Below, piece by piece: positions 8,190 through 17,696 of a stretch of 64,000 nucleotides of DNA. The stretch is taken from assembly GCF_002855575.1 (NCBI RefSeq), contig NZ_PKRQ01000007.1, forward strand, positions 1-64,000. Reading direction: 5' to 3'. The notes beneath the pieces were generated by a model that worked only from the letters and a program-made list of their open reading frames with translations, ran no database searches and had not been told where the DNA came from. The position numbers and the translations under genes are program-made. Each line of letters opens with the position of its first letter. The first letter of the stretch is position 1. Source of the stretch: Tabrizicola sp. TH137 (GTDB taxonomy: Bacteria; Pseudomonadota; Alphaproteobacteria; Rhodobacterales; Rhodobacteraceae).

Positions 8190-8659
8190 GTCGCATCCTC
8201 TTCCAAAGGCGGCCCGAACCGCGCCAGCATCCTGTCCCTGATCTGGTCCCGCGCCTGCCGATAGGCCGACAGCTTCGCCTCCCGGCTTTCGCCAAGGCCC
8301 GTGGGATCAAGGATCGGCCAGTATTCTACGTCCAGATGGTAATAGCGGGTCAACTCCAGCGCCGTTCTCTGGCTTGCGGGCGACAGGGCGACGATCAGGT
8401 CGAATTGCGACAGATCATCCCCCCATTCCTGCATCTCCTCGAAACTGCGCGACCGGTGCCGCGACAGCTCGATCCCCAACTCCTTGCAGACGGCGATGGA
8501 AAACCCGTCCACCTCCATGTCGTTCTTCACGCCCGCCGATTGGACATAGGCCTTCTGGCCATACATCTTCTTCATCAGCCCTTCCGCCATCGGCGACCGG
8601 ACTGCGTTGTGATCGCAGCAGAACAGGATCGAGGTCGGAAACTCCTGCCCCAAGATCAA
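8186..8659 (-). CDS. Low-molecular-weight protein-tyrosine phosphatase family
   Basis: This 157-aa LMW-PTP-like enzyme has the P-loop CDHNAVRS, with nucleophile Cys15 and Arg21 (CX5R), and the general-acid loop WPILDPTG with Asp118. It uses a TTG start (8659-8657) overlapping the stop of the UPF0262 gene as TTGA. The first in-frame ATG lies after the catalytic loop and cannot be the start. This phosphatase conventionally sits between UPF0262 and infA in Alphaproteobacteria. Its substrate is unknown, and arsenate-reductase-like activity is possible because the folds are shared. Confidence 0.88.
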   Translation of the reverse strand: MILGQEFPTSILFCCDHNAVRSPMAEGLMKKMYGQKAYVQSAGVKNDMEVDGFSIAVCKELGIELSRHRSRSFEEMQEWGDDLSQFDLIVALSPASQRTALELTRYYHLDVEYWPILDPTGLGESREAKLSAYRQARDQIRDRMLARFGPPLEEDAT

Positions 8660-9132
8660 CCCCAGTGCAGGACGCAGATCAGCGTGAACAGACGCCGCGC
8701 CGTGTCCGTGTCCACCTCGGCCTTGCCCTCCAGCCGCTCCTGCAAGACCCGCGCCCCCTCGTTGTGGATGCCGCGCCGCGCCATGTCGATCGCCTCGATC
8801 TGGCTCGGCGGCAGGCGCTTCACCGCCTCGAAATAGCTCTCGCAGATCTGGAAGTAATCCTTCACCACCTGCCGGAAGGGGCCAAGCGACAGGTGGAACT
8901 CCCCCACCTTCTCGCCCGCCTCCGACCCGATGTCGAAGACCAGCCGCCCCTCGCGGATCGCCAGGCCAAGCCGGTAAGGCCCCGGCACCACCGCCCGCCC
9001 CTCGCGCACCGGCAGCGCGAAGGAGTTCTCCTCCAGAAGGTCAAAGATCGCCACCCGGCGCTCCTGCTCGATCTCCGGTGTCGGCCGTGCCAAGCCCTTC
9101 TCGTCAATCTCGATATGGCAGATGCGGTTCAT
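8656..9132 (-). CDS. UPF0262 family protein
   Basis: This 158-aa cytoplasmic protein matches the uncharacterised UPF0262 family of Alphaproteobacteria. It opens [25 protein letters not shown] and contains RREAIF-like and [22 protein letters not shown] segments. It always lies between hisD and the LMW phosphatase, as here. The start overlaps the hisD stop as ATGA and its stop overlaps the phosphatase start, so the block is translationally chained. The function is unknown. Confidence 0.88.
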   Translation of the reverse strand: MNRICHIEIDEKGLARPTPEIEQERRVAIFDLLEENSFALPVREGRAVVPGPYRLGLAIREGRLVFDIGSEAGEKVGEFHLSLGPFRQVVKDYFQICESYFEAVKRLPPSQIEAIDMARRGIHNEGARVLQERLEGKAEVDTDTARRLFTLICVLHWG

Positions 9133-10439
9133 GCGCTCCCCCCATTCAACCGGTCCAGCCGCGCCCGCACGCTCAACCCATGCGCCTCAAGGCTCTCGGA
9201 AATCGCCAGCCGCTCCGCGCTCGGCCCGATGGCGCGCAGCGCCTCGGGCGTCATCCGCGCCATCGTCGTCCGCTTCATGAAGTCCAGCACATTCAGCCCC
9301 GAGGAAAACCTTGCCGACCGCGCCGTCGGCAGCACATGGTTCGGCCCCCCCACGTAATCGCCAATCGCCTCCGGTGTCCACGCCCCAAGGAAGATCGCCC
9401 CCGCATGCGGGATCTTCGCGGCCAGCGCCTCGGGGTCCGCCACCATGATCTCCAGATGCTCCGCCGCGATCCGGTTCGCCAGATCCGCCGCCTCCTCCAG
9501 ATCGCGCACCACGATCACCGCGCCATTGTCGCGCCAGGATGCCCCCGCGATGGCCCGCCGCTCCAGCATCTCCAGCCGCGCCTCCACCGCGCCCGCCACG
9601 GCCATGCCAAAGGCCGGATCGGTGGTGATCAGGATGGCCTGCGCGCTCTCGTCATGCTCGGCCTGTGACAGCAGGTCCAGCGCGATCCAGTCCGGGTCAT
9701 TGTCCCCATCCGCGATGACCAGAACCTCCGACGGCCCCGCGATCATGTCGATCCCCACCCGGCCAAAGACCCGCCGCTTCGCCGCCGCCACATAGGCATT
9801 GCCCGGCCCGGTGATCTTGTCCACCGCCGCGATGGTCGCCGTCCCATAGGCCAGCGCCGCCACCGCCTGCGCGCCCCCCACGCGGTAAATCGCATCCACC
9901 CCCGCGATCCGCGCCGCCAGCAGCACAAGCGGATTGACCACGCCCCCCGGCGTCGGGCAGGTCACGACCAGCCGCCCCACCCCCGCCACCTTGGCCGGTA
10001 TGGCATTCATCAGAACCGAAGACGGATAAGAGGCCAGCCCCCCCGGCACATAAAGCCCCGCCGCCGAAACCGGCGTCCAGCGCCAGCCAAGCGTCGCCCC
10101 CGCCGCATCGGTCCAGCTTGCATCCTCTGGGCGCTGCCTTTCGTGATAGGCCCGGATGCGCGCGGCCGCCAGTTCCAGCGCCGCCCGATCCTCGGCAGAA
10201 ACCTTGGCAATCTCGGCCTCGATCTCACCTTCGGAAAAGGCCAGCCGGTCGGCGGTCAGCTCCAGCCGGTCGAAGCGCGCGGTCAGCTCGATCAGCGCCG
10301 CATCCCCCCGCGCCCGCACATCGGCGATGATGGCGGCCACGGCCTGATCCACATCTTCCGCCTCTTCCCGCTTCATCGACAGAAGCTGCGCGAACTCCGC
10401 CTCGAAACCGGCGTCGCGGGTAGAGAGGAAAAAGGTCAT
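9129..10439 (-). CDS. hisD: Histidinol dehydrogenase
   Basis: This 436-aa zinc- and NAD-dependent enzyme performs the last two oxidations of histidine synthesis (L-histidinol to L-histidine). Family segments include [71 protein letters not shown], and the C-terminal [23 protein letters not shown]. Length fits the family (about 430). The ATG at 10439 is preferred over a longer frame with no homology. It belongs to the murA-DUF2948-hisD-UPF0262 block but follows a REP-bearing gap, so it probably has its own promoter. Confidence 0.97.
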   Translation of the reverse strand: MTFFLSTRDAGFEAEFAQLLSMKREEAEDVDQAVAAIIADVRARGDAALIELTARFDRLELTADRLAFSEGEIEAEIAKVSAEDRAALELAAARIRAYHERQRPEDASWTDAAGATLGWRWTPVSAAGLYVPGGLASYPSSVLMNAIPAKVAGVGRLVVTCPTPGGVVNPLVLLAARIAGVDAIYRVGGAQAVAALAYGTATIAAVDKITGPGNAYVAAAKRRVFGRVGIDMIAGPSEVLVIADGDNDPDWIALDLLSQAEHDESAQAILITTDPAFGMAVAGAVEARLEMLERRAIAGASWRDNGAVIVVRDLEEAADLANRIAAEHLEIMVADPEALAAKIPHAGAIFLGAWTPEAIGDYVGGPNHVLPTARSARFSSGLNVLDFMKRTTMARMTPEALRAIGPSAERLAISESLEAHGLSVRARLDRLNGGSA

Positions 10440-10497
10440 GGAAACAGCCTCCGCAGGGTCCGCCCCATCTAGCGCGCGAGAGGGGGCCACTCAAGCC

Positions 10498-10558
10498 GTA
10501 GGGTGCGTGCTCGCACGCACCACGCCCCCGGAACCGTGCGTGCAAGCACGCACCCTAC
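10498..10558. repeat. REP-like inverted pair (GTAGGG head, GTGCGTGC hairpin)
   Basis: Two copies face each other. The left copy on the plus strand has a GTAG head followed by GGTGCGTGC-TC-GCACGCACC; the right copy on the minus strand reads GTAGGGTGCGTGC-TT-GCACGCAC. The 22-bp arms differ at one base. A GTAG tetranucleotide before a short-loop hairpin is the classic REP layout, and a facing pair is a BIME. It lies in the 334-bp gap between hisD and DUF2948; otherwise this gap shows nothing beyond an AT-rich patch near 10690-10720. Confidence 0.75.
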
Positions 10559-10773
10559 CCATAATCAAACCCTATCGCCCCACCCCCAAGCCAATCCTGC
10601 GGCGCCAAGTGCCCCACCCACAAGATCCGGCAAATCCTGTGCGCCCCCGCACGGTTAACCAACCCGCGGCCCCCTCGCCTCTCCAGATTTGTATGTACAC
10701 TTTGCTGCACAGATTGCGGCACAGCGCGCGCCACAGCCGTTTCCGCCGAATTGCAGCGATTTCAACGGCTTGA

Positions 10774-11250
10774 TTAATCCCGATGCACCGGTTTCTTCCG
10801 GCTCGGTGCGACATAGGGCTTCGTGACATCATGCAGCGTCACTTCCATCGCCTCCACCTCCACCCGCACCGCCCCATCCCCTGCCAGGACCAGCGTCACC
10901 GCCCCTGTCCCGTCCTCCCCCGGCTCCCAGGCCAGCGACAGGATCGACAGCACCGTTTCCGGGTCCCCCCGGTCAATCCCCTGCGACCGGACCGCCCCCG
11001 CATCCTCGATCACCAGCAGCGCCCGCACCCGCTCATAAGGCCGCTTGGCGGCCTCGGCGGCTTCCCGGTCCTCCCAGCGGAAGCGGTTGATGAGACAGGC
11101 AAATCTCCGCTTCGACCGCTCCCATTTCAGGTCCGCGCCGGTCAGCACCGCATCCTGCACAAGGGTCGAAACAACCTGAAGATCCTCCGCATCCCGCGCC
11201 ACAAGGTTCAGCGGGCCGATCTCCCCATCCTCGAAGCGCGCATCCACCAT
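10774..11250 (-). CDS. DUF2948 family protein
   Basis: This 158-aa protein matches the DUF2948 family found immediately downstream of murA in Alphaproteobacteria. Characteristic stretches are GPLNLVARDAEDLQVVSTLVQDAVLTGADLKW and RRFACLINRFRWED. The ATG overlaps the murA stop as ATGA, so it is translated with murA. No catalytic residues can be proposed and the function is unknown; the fixed neighbourhood suggests an envelope or growth-related role. Confidence 0.88.
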   Translation of the reverse strand: MVDARFEDGEIGPLNLVARDAEDLQVVSTLVQDAVLTGADLKWERSKRRFACLINRFRWEDREAAEAAKRPYERVRALLVIEDAGAVRSQGIDRGDPETVLSILSLAWEPGEDGTGAVTLVLAGDGAVRVEVEAMEVTLHDVTKPYVAPSRKKPVHRD

Positions 11251-12521
11251 CAGTTGCCCTTGATCCGTTCGATCTGCGCCCCGCAGGCCCGCAGCTTTTC
11301 CTCCACCCGCTCATAGCCGCGGTCAAGGTGATAGACGCGGTTCACGATGGTCTCGCCCTCTGCCGCCAGCCCGGCAAGGATCAGGCTCACGCTGGCCCGC
11401 AGGTCGGTGGCCATCACCGGCGCCCCGCGCAGCCGCTCCACCCCCGTCACCGTCGCAGTGCCGCCATGCACGTCGATCCGCGCCCCCATCCGCATCAATT
11501 CGGGCGCATGCATGAACCTGTTTTCAAAGATTTTTTCCTCCAGAACCGACACGCCCTCGGCGGTGCAAAGCAGCGCCATCATCTGCGCCTGAAGGTCGGT
11601 CGGAAAGCCGGGGAAAGGCTCCGTCGTCACGTTCACGGCGCGCACCCGCCCGTTCTTCCGCGTGACCTTCACCCCCCGCTCCGTCTCGGTCACCGAGATG
11701 CCCGCCTCATCCAGTTTCTCGGCAAAGGCGCCTACCAGATTGATACGTCCGCCCAGACATTCCACCTCGCCGCCACAGATCGCCGGCACCAGCATATAGG
11801 TCCCCAATTCGATCCGGTCGGTCACCACCGGATGGGTCGCGCCATGCAGCCGGTCCACGCCCTGCACGGTGATGGTGGATGTCCCCTCACCCTCGATCTC
11901 GGCCCCCATCTTCCTAAGGCATTGGGCAAGATCGACAATTTCCGGCTCCCGCGCCGCGTTCCTCAGAACCGTGGTCCCCTTGGCCAGCGTCGCCGCCATC
12001 AGCGCATTCTCCGTGGCCCCGACCGAGACGAAGGGAAACTCGATCACCGCCCCCTTCAGCCGCCCGCCGGGCGCCTTGGCATGGACATAGCCCTCGCGCA
12101 GGTCCAGCTCCGCCCCCATCGCCTCCAGCGCCTTCAGATGCAGGTCCACCGGCCGCGCCCCGATGGCGCATCCGCCCGGCAGCGACACCACCGCATGCCC
12201 GTCCCGCGCCAGCATCGGCCCCAGAACAAGTATGCTCGCCCGCATCTTCCGCACGATGTCGTAATCCGCGCGGTGATTGTCGATGTCATGCGACGACATC
12301 GCCAGCACCAGCCCATCCTGCAAGGACGCCACTTCCGCGCCCAGCGATTGCAGAAGCTGCGTCATGGTGCGGATATCCGAAAGCCGCGGCGCATTGGTCA
12401 GCGTCAGCGGCTCCTCGGTCAGCAAGGTCGCCGGCATCAGCGTCAGACAGGCATTCTTCGCCCCCGCGATCGGGATCGCCCCGTTCAGCGCCCCGTTGCC
12501 CTTGACCAGAATCGAATCCAT
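11250..12521 (-). CDS. murA: UDP-N-acetylglucosamine 1-carboxyvinyltransferase
   Basis: This 423-aa MurA catalyses the first committed step of peptidoglycan synthesis, adding enolpyruvate from PEP to UDP-GlcNAc. The active-site Lys22 (GAKNACL) and the loop cysteine Cys118 ([17 protein letters not shown]) are present, so it should be fosfomycin-sensitive by sequence. Later segments [17 protein letters not shown] and FPTDLQAQ also match. Length is standard. It follows a small basic-protein gene by 9 bp and precedes DUF2948 with an ATGA overlap. Confidence 0.97.
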   Translation of the reverse strand: MDSILVKGNGALNGAIPIAGAKNACLTLMPATLLTEEPLTLTNAPRLSDIRTMTQLLQSLGAEVASLQDGLVLAMSSHDIDNHRADYDIVRKMRASILVLGPMLARDGHAVVSLPGGCAIGARPVDLHLKALEAMGAELDLREGYVHAKAPGGRLKGAVIEFPFVSVGATENALMAATLAKGTTVLRNAAREPEIVDLAQCLRKMGAEIEGEGTSTITVQGVDRLHGATHPVVTDRIELGTYMLVPAICGGEVECLGGRINLVGAFAEKLDEAGISVTETERGVKVTRKNGRVRAVNVTTEPFPGFPTDLQAQMMALLCTAEGVSVLEEKIFENRFMHAPELMRMGARIDVHGGTATVTGVERLRGAPVMATDLRASVSLILAGLAAEGETIVNRVYHLDRGYERVEEKLRACGAQIERIKGN

Positions 12522-12530
12522 CCGCCCGCC

Positions 12531-12725
12531 TCACCCATCCTCGCGGTCAGGGCCACCGTCGCCCCCCGCATCTTGTGTTCCCGCCCCTTCGGCGCGCGCC
12601 CTGGCCTGCGCCTTGCGCCGCGCCATATTGGCCTTCAGCGCAGCCTTGCGCCGCTCGTCCCGCGTCATCTCCGCCGCCGGACGCCCCGCCTTCCCCGCCT
12701 GTGGTTCCGATGCTTTCGGGCTCAT
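12531..12725 (-). CDS. Small basic hypothetical protein upstream of murA
   Basis: This 64-aa, highly charged protein centres on the helical basic segment EMTRDERRKAALKANMARRKAQARARAEG, flanked by disordered Gly/Asp-rich ends. It has no signal or membrane segment. It ends 9 bp before the murA start and so is probably the first gene of that operon. I recognise no domain; the helix could bind nucleic acid. Similar short proteins are common before murA in Rhodobacterales, but function is unknown. Confidence 0.65.
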   Translation of the reverse strand: MSPKASEPQAGKAGRPAAEMTRDERRKAALKANMARRKAQARARAEGAGTQDAGGDGGPDREDG

Positions 12726-12872
12726 GCCCGCTTCCTATACGAAGCCGCGACAGGGGTCCAGCCAGCCCCCGCCAGACCGGCCGATCCCGCCCATGTTTGC
12801 TCTTGCACCCGCCCCTGATCGCGGCTATTCACCCGCCACGCCGCGCGGGCCCAACCCGCACCCGGCCCTGGC

Positions 12873-12947
<75 letters not shown>

Positions 12948-13071
12948 TCCATCCCCTTGAACTGGCGGAAATACTTCCTTCGCCCATCCCCGCCGCAGCA
13001 TGGGCGCGACCGTTGTCCTGCCCGATACGGCAGGTCGGACACGGGGCAAGGGGACAAAGGCGACGGGCGGA

Positions 13072-13254
13072 TCAGCGCCCCGCCGCCACCCTGTCCAGCC
13101 AGTCGCGGAAGGCCAGAACCCCCACGGAATGCCGCTCCACCCCCGCCCGCTCCGCCGCCTCGGCCTCTTCCAGCGTTGCGACGCGGAGCATGGCGAACCT
13201 GCGCTTTCCCCGCAGGTCCAGCAGGTCGCGCACCGTCAGGCGGGCCGCCATCAC
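13072..13254 (-). CDS. 60-aa PanB-like N-terminal remnant
   Basis: This 60-aa protein has residues 5-42 (LTVRDLLDLRGKRRFAMLRV, then EEAEAAERAGVERHSVGV) resembling the N-terminus of ketopantoate hydroxymethyltransferase (PanB), whose family reads LTVADLRxxKGxxxIxMLTAYD to LVGDS. The metal-binding Asp of VGDS is replaced and the remaining 200 or so residues are absent; no other frame downstream restores them. It cannot be a working PanB. Its ATG overlaps the MocE ferredoxin stop, so it is still translationally coupled and may be a kept mini-protein rather than debris. Confidence 0.6.
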   Translation of the reverse strand: MMAARLTVRDLLDLRGKRRFAMLRVATLEEAEAAERAGVERHSVGVLAFRDWLDRVAAGR

Positions 13255-13565
13255 GGCACCTCGATAAAGACATCGGCCCCCTCGACCTTCACCGGGAAGG
13301 TCCGCAGGTTCACGCAGACGGGCGCACGCCTCGCCTCGCCCGTGCGATAGTCGAACTGCCCGTTATGCTTGGGGCATTCGATCAGATGGCCCATCACCAG
13401 CCCGTCGCAGAGATGCACGTTCTCATGCGTGCAAAGGCCCGCAGTGGCAAAGAAATCGCCCTCTGGGGAATGGTAGATGGCATAGGTGGCCCCGCCGTGA
13501 TCAAAGCGGATCAGGTCTTCTTCATCGACGTCATCGGTGGCGCAGGCGCGGATCCATTGGGGCAT
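13251..13565 (-). CDS. MocE-family Rieske [2Fe-2S] ferredoxin
   Basis: This 104-aa soluble Rieske-type ferredoxin has cluster ligands Cys45, His47, Cys64 and His67 (CTHENVHLCDG and CPKHNGQFD, pattern CxH-16-CxxH). This is the type called MocE, an electron donor to a membrane hydroxylase/desaturase. It lies 12 bp after the desaturase stop on the same strand, which makes the desaturase the likely partner. No ferredoxin reductase gene is present nearby. Confidence 0.9.
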   Translation of the reverse strand: MPQWIRACATDDVDEEDLIRFDHGGATYAIYHSPEGDFFATAGLCTHENVHLCDGLVMGHLIECPKHNGQFDYRTGEARRAPVCVNLRTFPVKVEGADVFIEVP

Positions 13566-13577
13566 TTCAGGCAGTCC

Positions 13578-14672
13578 TCATTCGGCAGGCAGGGCATCGG
13601 GCATCTCGCCCAGGGCGGCGCGGTGAAAATCCTCGCGATAGGGTTTCGCGCCGGGCGGCAGGTCGCGCCGCAGGAAGAAATCCTCATGCGCAAGCTGGCG
13701 GCGCAGGGCGGGCCACATCTCGGCAAAGGCCTCGGGGATGGAGCGGTTGGGGGAGGGGAGGTCGTGCTTGATCGTCTCATGCAGCCGCGGCAGCGCGTGA
13801 TACGGAACCATGGGGAACATGTGATGTTCGACGTGATAGTTCATGTTCCAGTAGATGAACCGGCTGATCGGGTTCATCAGGACAGTGCGTGAATTCAGCC
13901 GATGGTCGATCACGTTGTCGGCCAGCCCGCCATGCTGCAACAGCCCGGTCATCACATGGTGCCAGGCACCATAGAGGCGCGGCAGACCGATCACCATGAG
14001 GGGCAGGATGGACTGCATCCAGAGCGCCAGCCCGACTGTCGCCGCATAGATCGCCAGATAGACAAGGGCCACGCGCTGCACCTTGCCCCATTCGGATTGC
14101 GGCACGAAACTGCGCTCTTCCGCCGTCGGGCCGGACAGGGCGTTGCGGATCATCCGGGGGAAGAAGTCGATCACTTCGGGAATTCCGAAGAAACTGCCGA
14201 TCAGCTTCACGAAGGCCGGGGGCCGCATGATCGCGATCTCGGGGTCGCGACCCACGATATAGGTGTCGGTATGATGCCGCGCATGGCTCCACCGCCAGGT
14301 GGCCGAATTCCGCATGATCATGAAGGAGGCGATTTCATAGACCGCATTGTTCATCCATGCCGTCTTGAAGGCCGTGCCATGCCCGCATTCATGCCAACGG
14401 GAATCCGAAGCAGAGCCGTAGAGCACCCCGTAAGCCAGCCAGAAGGGAACGCACCACCAGCTTCCCCACAGGGCGATGCCCGCCGAAGCAAAGCCGATCA
14501 TGCAGCCATAAAGAAGGATCGTGTCGCGGATCGCCGGCTGATCCGACCGCTGCATCAACTCTTTCATAACCTTGCGAGGGACATCTGTATGGTACCACTC
14601 TGCCGCGGCAAGCCCGGTTTCCACGGCGCGCGCGCCATCGGGGCCGAGCAGGCTGTAGTCTCGTCTCGCCAT
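13578..14672 (-). CDS. Fatty acid desaturase-family membrane di-iron enzyme
   Basis: This 364-aa integral membrane protein has the three histidine boxes of the desaturase/hydroxylase superfamily: HECGH (94-98), HARHH (130-134) and HVEHH (280-284), with hydrophobic spans around 50-88 and 203-230. It would use O2 and electrons from the neighbouring Rieske ferredoxin to desaturate or hydroxylate a substrate. The start is the ATG at 14672, after GGGAGGG; the longer frame upstream lacks homology. MocD-like relatives act in rhizopine breakdown, but other moc genes are absent, so a lipid or other substrate is equally possible. Confidence 0.88.
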   Translation of the reverse strand: MARRDYSLLGPDGARAVETGLAAAEWYHTDVPRKVMKELMQRSDQPAIRDTILLYGCMIGFASAGIALWGSWWCVPFWLAYGVLYGSASDSRWHECGHGTAFKTAWMNNAVYEIASFMIMRNSATWRWSHARHHTDTYIVGRDPEIAIMRPPAFVKLIGSFFGIPEVIDFFPRMIRNALSGPTAEERSFVPQSEWGKVQRVALVYLAIYAATVGLALWMQSILPLMVIGLPRLYGAWHHVMTGLLQHGGLADNVIDHRLNSRTVLMNPISRFIYWNMNYHVEHHMFPMVPYHALPRLHETIKHDLPSPNRSIPEAFAEMWPALRRQLAHEDFFLRRDLPPGAKPYREDFHRAALGEMPDALPAE

Positions 14673-15408
14673 GTGATCCCTCCCGTCAGGGGCGCATTGG
14701 CCCCGATCTTGAGGAAAGCTTAGAACAGTCGTTCCGTTACGCGATAGGGTGAATTCTGGATGTTCCGGACCCTTCATCAATCCCTGCCCCAAGCCGACAG
14801 ACCTGTCATCGGCAGGAAGGCAACGAAGACTGCACGCCATTCGGAACAAGTACTCCATCCGCCGAGGATCCGGCATATTCATGCAGCCATCCTCGCTGCG
14901 GCGCAACGATCCTGCCGGGCGGGCAGCATGCCTCGCGGGGCGGGATCATCCGGTGCGGGCTGATCAAGGTCTCATCGCTGGATGGGCAGGGCAACGAACC
15001 CCTTCGTCACCCTCCGTATCCCTTTGAATTCCCTGAAATTTCATTCGGCGACCCCTGCCCCTCTCAGGAAAGGCAGCGACCGATGTCACCGTCCGCATCG
15101 CGCCCGGCGCCGTGATCCTCGGCGCCTTCGAACAGTTCCCCCCGCTGGCGCTGCCCATTTGCGGCACATGATGCGGCAGCACGTCGAACAGCATCGCTTG
15201 ACGCGGGCCATGCGGGGACGCTCTTCCCTGCCACGCCGGGCGCAGGAACAGGGCGCAAAAGCCAGGGGATGGGGCACCGCCACTGCTCATCAAGGAATCG
15301 AACCGTGCCAAGGCCGCGCTTGCTTTCGCGACGCCGCGCGCGCATCGTAAACATGTATTGCGATTGATCTTTTCCAAAACATTTCCCGATCATGGAGGTA
15401 GCCCGGCC
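14673..15408. other. 736-bp gap between divergent genes
   Basis: No gene is convincing here. It must contain the promoters of the desaturase operon (minus) and of the amidohydrolase (plus). The final 70 bases are AT-richer (around 15350-15390), followed by GGAGGT before the amidohydrolase ATG. On the plus strand near 15080-15170 a short protein-like stretch without a start codon ends in a stop (DVTVRIAPGAVILGAFEQF and onward), possibly the tail of a decayed gene. Confidence 0.45.
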
Positions 15409-16872
15409 ATGTGTCTTTCCTGTGGCGAAGCAATCGAAGCGGGCCATGCGCCGATCAACCCCTGCCTCTGCGGCGCGCCCGAAACCCGGGCCGCCATGGC
15501 GCGGCTGGAGGCCGACATAACCCGCCGACAGCTCCTGGGTGGCGCCGCCTCCGTCGTCGGCCTCTTTGCAGGCTTCGGCCTTGCCCCGCGCGACGCACGC
15601 GCCCAGTCTCCGGGCCGCCCCACGGTCCTGACCAACCTGCGCTTCTTCGACGGCACAACGCTGGCGCTGCAATCCGGCCGCGACATCGTCATCGAAGGCG
15701 GCCGGATCACCGGCCTGCCCGCCACCGGCACCGGCCCCGCCGAGGCCGACATCATCAATTGCGGCGGGCGCACCGTCACGCCGGGTCTGATCGACTGCCA
15801 CTGGCATGCCACGCTGGTCGGCGTCAGCCAGATCGCCGCGCTGACACAGGATATCGGCTGGGTTCATCTGATGGCGGGACGCGAGGCCGGGGCCACGCTG
15901 ATGCGCGGCTTCACCACCCTGCGCGATACGGGCGGCCCGGTCTTCGGCCTGAAGATGGCCATCGACCAGGGCGCCGTCACCGGCCCGCGCATCTTCCCCT
16001 CGGGCGCCATGCTATCCCAGACCTCGGGCCATGGCGACTTCCGCCTTCTGAACAGCCTGCCCCGGATGCCGGGCGATGCCGCTGACCACACTGAACGCCA
16101 GGGCGTCGCCGCCATCGCCGATGGCCGGGACGAGGTGCTCCGTCGCACCCGCGAACAACTGATGAAGGGCGCCAGCCAGATCAAGATCATGGCGGGTGGC
16201 GGCGTCGCCTCGCCCTATGATCCGCTCGACACCGCGCAATACACGCTCGACGAAATGCGCGCCGCGGTCGAGGCCGCCGCCGACTGGGGCACCTATGTCT
16301 GCGCCCATGTCTATACCCCGACCGGCATCCTGCGCTGCCTCGAGGCCGGGGTGAAATCCATCGAACATGGCCAACTGGCCGACGACGCCACCATCCGCGC
16401 CATGGCCGAGGGCGGCGCATGGTGGAGCATCCAGCCCTTCCTCGCCGACGAGGATTCCAACCAGTATTCCGACCCGCGCAGCATCGCCAAGCAGCAGCAG
16501 GTCGCCGAAGGCACCGTCCGGGCCTTCCAGATGGGCCGGGCCGAGGGCGTGAACATGGCCTTTGGCACGGATGTCCTCTTCAATCCCTCCGGCGCGGCGA
16601 CACAGGGCCGCCAGCTTGCGAAACTCACCCGCTTCATGCCCCCGCTCGAGGCTTTGCGCATGGCAACCGGTGCGGCAGGGGATCTTCTGGCGCTTTCAGG
16701 GGAACGCGCACCCTATCAGGGGCGGCTCGGCGTGGTGGCCGAAGGGGCGCTCGCCGATCTGCTGGTCTGGGATGGCGATCTGGAAACCGATCTTTCCGCC
16801 ATTGCCGACCCTGACACCAACCTTCGCCTGATCATGAAGGGCGGCCGCATCTTCAAGGAGGCGTTGGCATGA
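15409..16872 (+). CDS. Tat-exported metal-dependent amidohydrolase with N-terminal Cys motif
   Basis: This 487-aa protein of the amidohydrolase (imidazolonepropionase-like) superfamily has metal ligands in a TIM barrel: DCHWH (His131, His133), the bridging Lys in QIKIMAGGG, CAHVYTP, SIEHGQ and the Asp in AFGTD. A Tat signal TRRQLLGGAASVVGLFAGFGLA lies at 38-59 and ends in DARAQ. It is preceded by an unusual 37-residue leader with four cysteines (Cys2, 5, 19, 21; MCLSCG and PCLCG) that could bind metal in the cytoplasm. The ATG at 15409 is set by GGAGGT. It overlaps the next gene as ATGA. The substrate is unknown. Confidence 0.87.
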   Translation: MCLSCGEAIEAGHAPINPCLCGAPETRAAMARLEADITRRQLLGGAASVVGLFAGFGLAPRDARAQSPGRPTVLTNLRFFDGTTLALQSGRDIVIEGGRITGLPATGTGPAEADIINCGGRTVTPGLIDCHWHATLVGVSQIAALTQDIGWVHLMAGREAGATLMRGFTTLRDTGGPVFGLKMAIDQGAVTGPRIFPSGAMLSQTSGHGDFRLLNSLPRMPGDAADHTERQGVAAIADGRDEVLRRTREQLMKGASQIKIMAGGGVASPYDPLDTAQYTLDEMRAAVEAAADWGTYVCAHVYTPTGILRCLEAGVKSIEHGQLADDATIRAMAEGGAWWSIQPFLADEDSNQYSDPRSIAKQQQVAEGTVRAFQMGRAEGVNMAFGTDVLFNPSGAATQGRQLAKLTRFMPPLEALRMATGAAGDLLALSGERAPYQGRLGVVAEGALADLLVWDGDLETDLSAIADPDTNLRLIMKGGRIFKEALA

Positions 16873-17612
16873 CCAGATCGCCGTCCCGCCCCGTCACCGT
16901 CCTCGCCGCAACCCTCGCGGCGCTGCTGGCACAGACGGGCCTTCCCGCAACCGCGCAGGATTGGTCGGGCCAGGTCACGGTCTACGGCTGGGGCGCAGGT
17001 GTCGGCGGGGATTTCACGCCGCTTGCCGGCGCGCCGACCCTGTCCTTCGACAAGTCTCTTTCAGAGGTGCTGGACGACCTTGATGCCGCCTTCTTCGCCA
17101 CGGGCCTTGCGCGCCGCGGCAACCTCGTCTTTTTCGGAGACCTGACCTATTCCAGTTCCTCCCGCGCCGGGATCATCCCGCCCGGCCTGCCTGCCACTGG
17201 CGAAGTGACGCTGAAATCCCTGACCCTCGCCGCAGGGCGCCGCTTCGACGCAGGCGGCGGCACAAGCGTCGATGTCCTCGGCGGCCTGCGCGGCTGGGAC
17301 ATTGACGGCGCCATCACCACCCCGGGCCCCAGCATCGCCCCGTCGGCAAGTTTCGTCGATCCGATCCTCGCCGTCCGGGTGAACACGTCGCTGACCGACC
17401 GCTGGTCGATCCTGAGCTATGCCGATATCGGCGGCTTCGGCATCGGGTCCGATCTCACCTGGCAGGCCGCTGTCACCGCCAACTGGCAGGCGCGCGATGG
17501 TCTCTGGCTCTCCCTCGGCTGGCGGCACCTTGCGGTGGATTACAGCGAAGGGGGCACCGTCTTCGACGGCGCGATGAGCGGGCCGCTCCTCGGTCTCACG
17601 CTGCAATTCTGA
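16869..17612 (+). CDS. Outer-membrane beta-barrel protein
   Basis: This 247-aa protein has an N-terminal signal peptide (about 1-29, ending ATAQ) and alternating hydrophobic strands (DWSGQVTVYGWGAGVGGD, NLVFFGDLTYSSS, GLWLSLGWRHLAVDY). It ends in Phe (LLGLTLQF), the usual BAM recognition end. It resembles small porin-like OMPs of Rhodobacterales. Its ATG overlaps the amidohydrolase stop, so the exported enzyme and the barrel are made together; the barrel may admit the substrate or release the product. Confidence 0.72.
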   Translation: MTRSPSRPVTVLAATLAALLAQTGLPATAQDWSGQVTVYGWGAGVGGDFTPLAGAPTLSFDKSLSEVLDDLDAAFFATGLARRGNLVFFGDLTYSSSSRAGIIPPGLPATGEVTLKSLTLAAGRRFDAGGGTSVDVLGGLRGWDIDGAITTPGPSIAPSASFVDPILAVRVNTSLTDRWSILSYADIGGFGIGSDLTWQAAVTANWQARDGLWLSLGWRHLAVDYSEGGTVFDGAMSGPLLGLTLQF

Positions 17613-17696
17613 CGGCATTGCTCCATCCCTTGCCGATCCGCGCTCTGCCGTGACAAGCTGGCGCAGCCCCGCCATCCGGCCGCTGGAGACCCGATC

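Noticed and set aside
15064-15867. 267-aa minus-strand frame crossing the start of the amidohydrolase gene
   Set aside because: Antisense to the well-supported amidohydrolase N-terminus and without homology.
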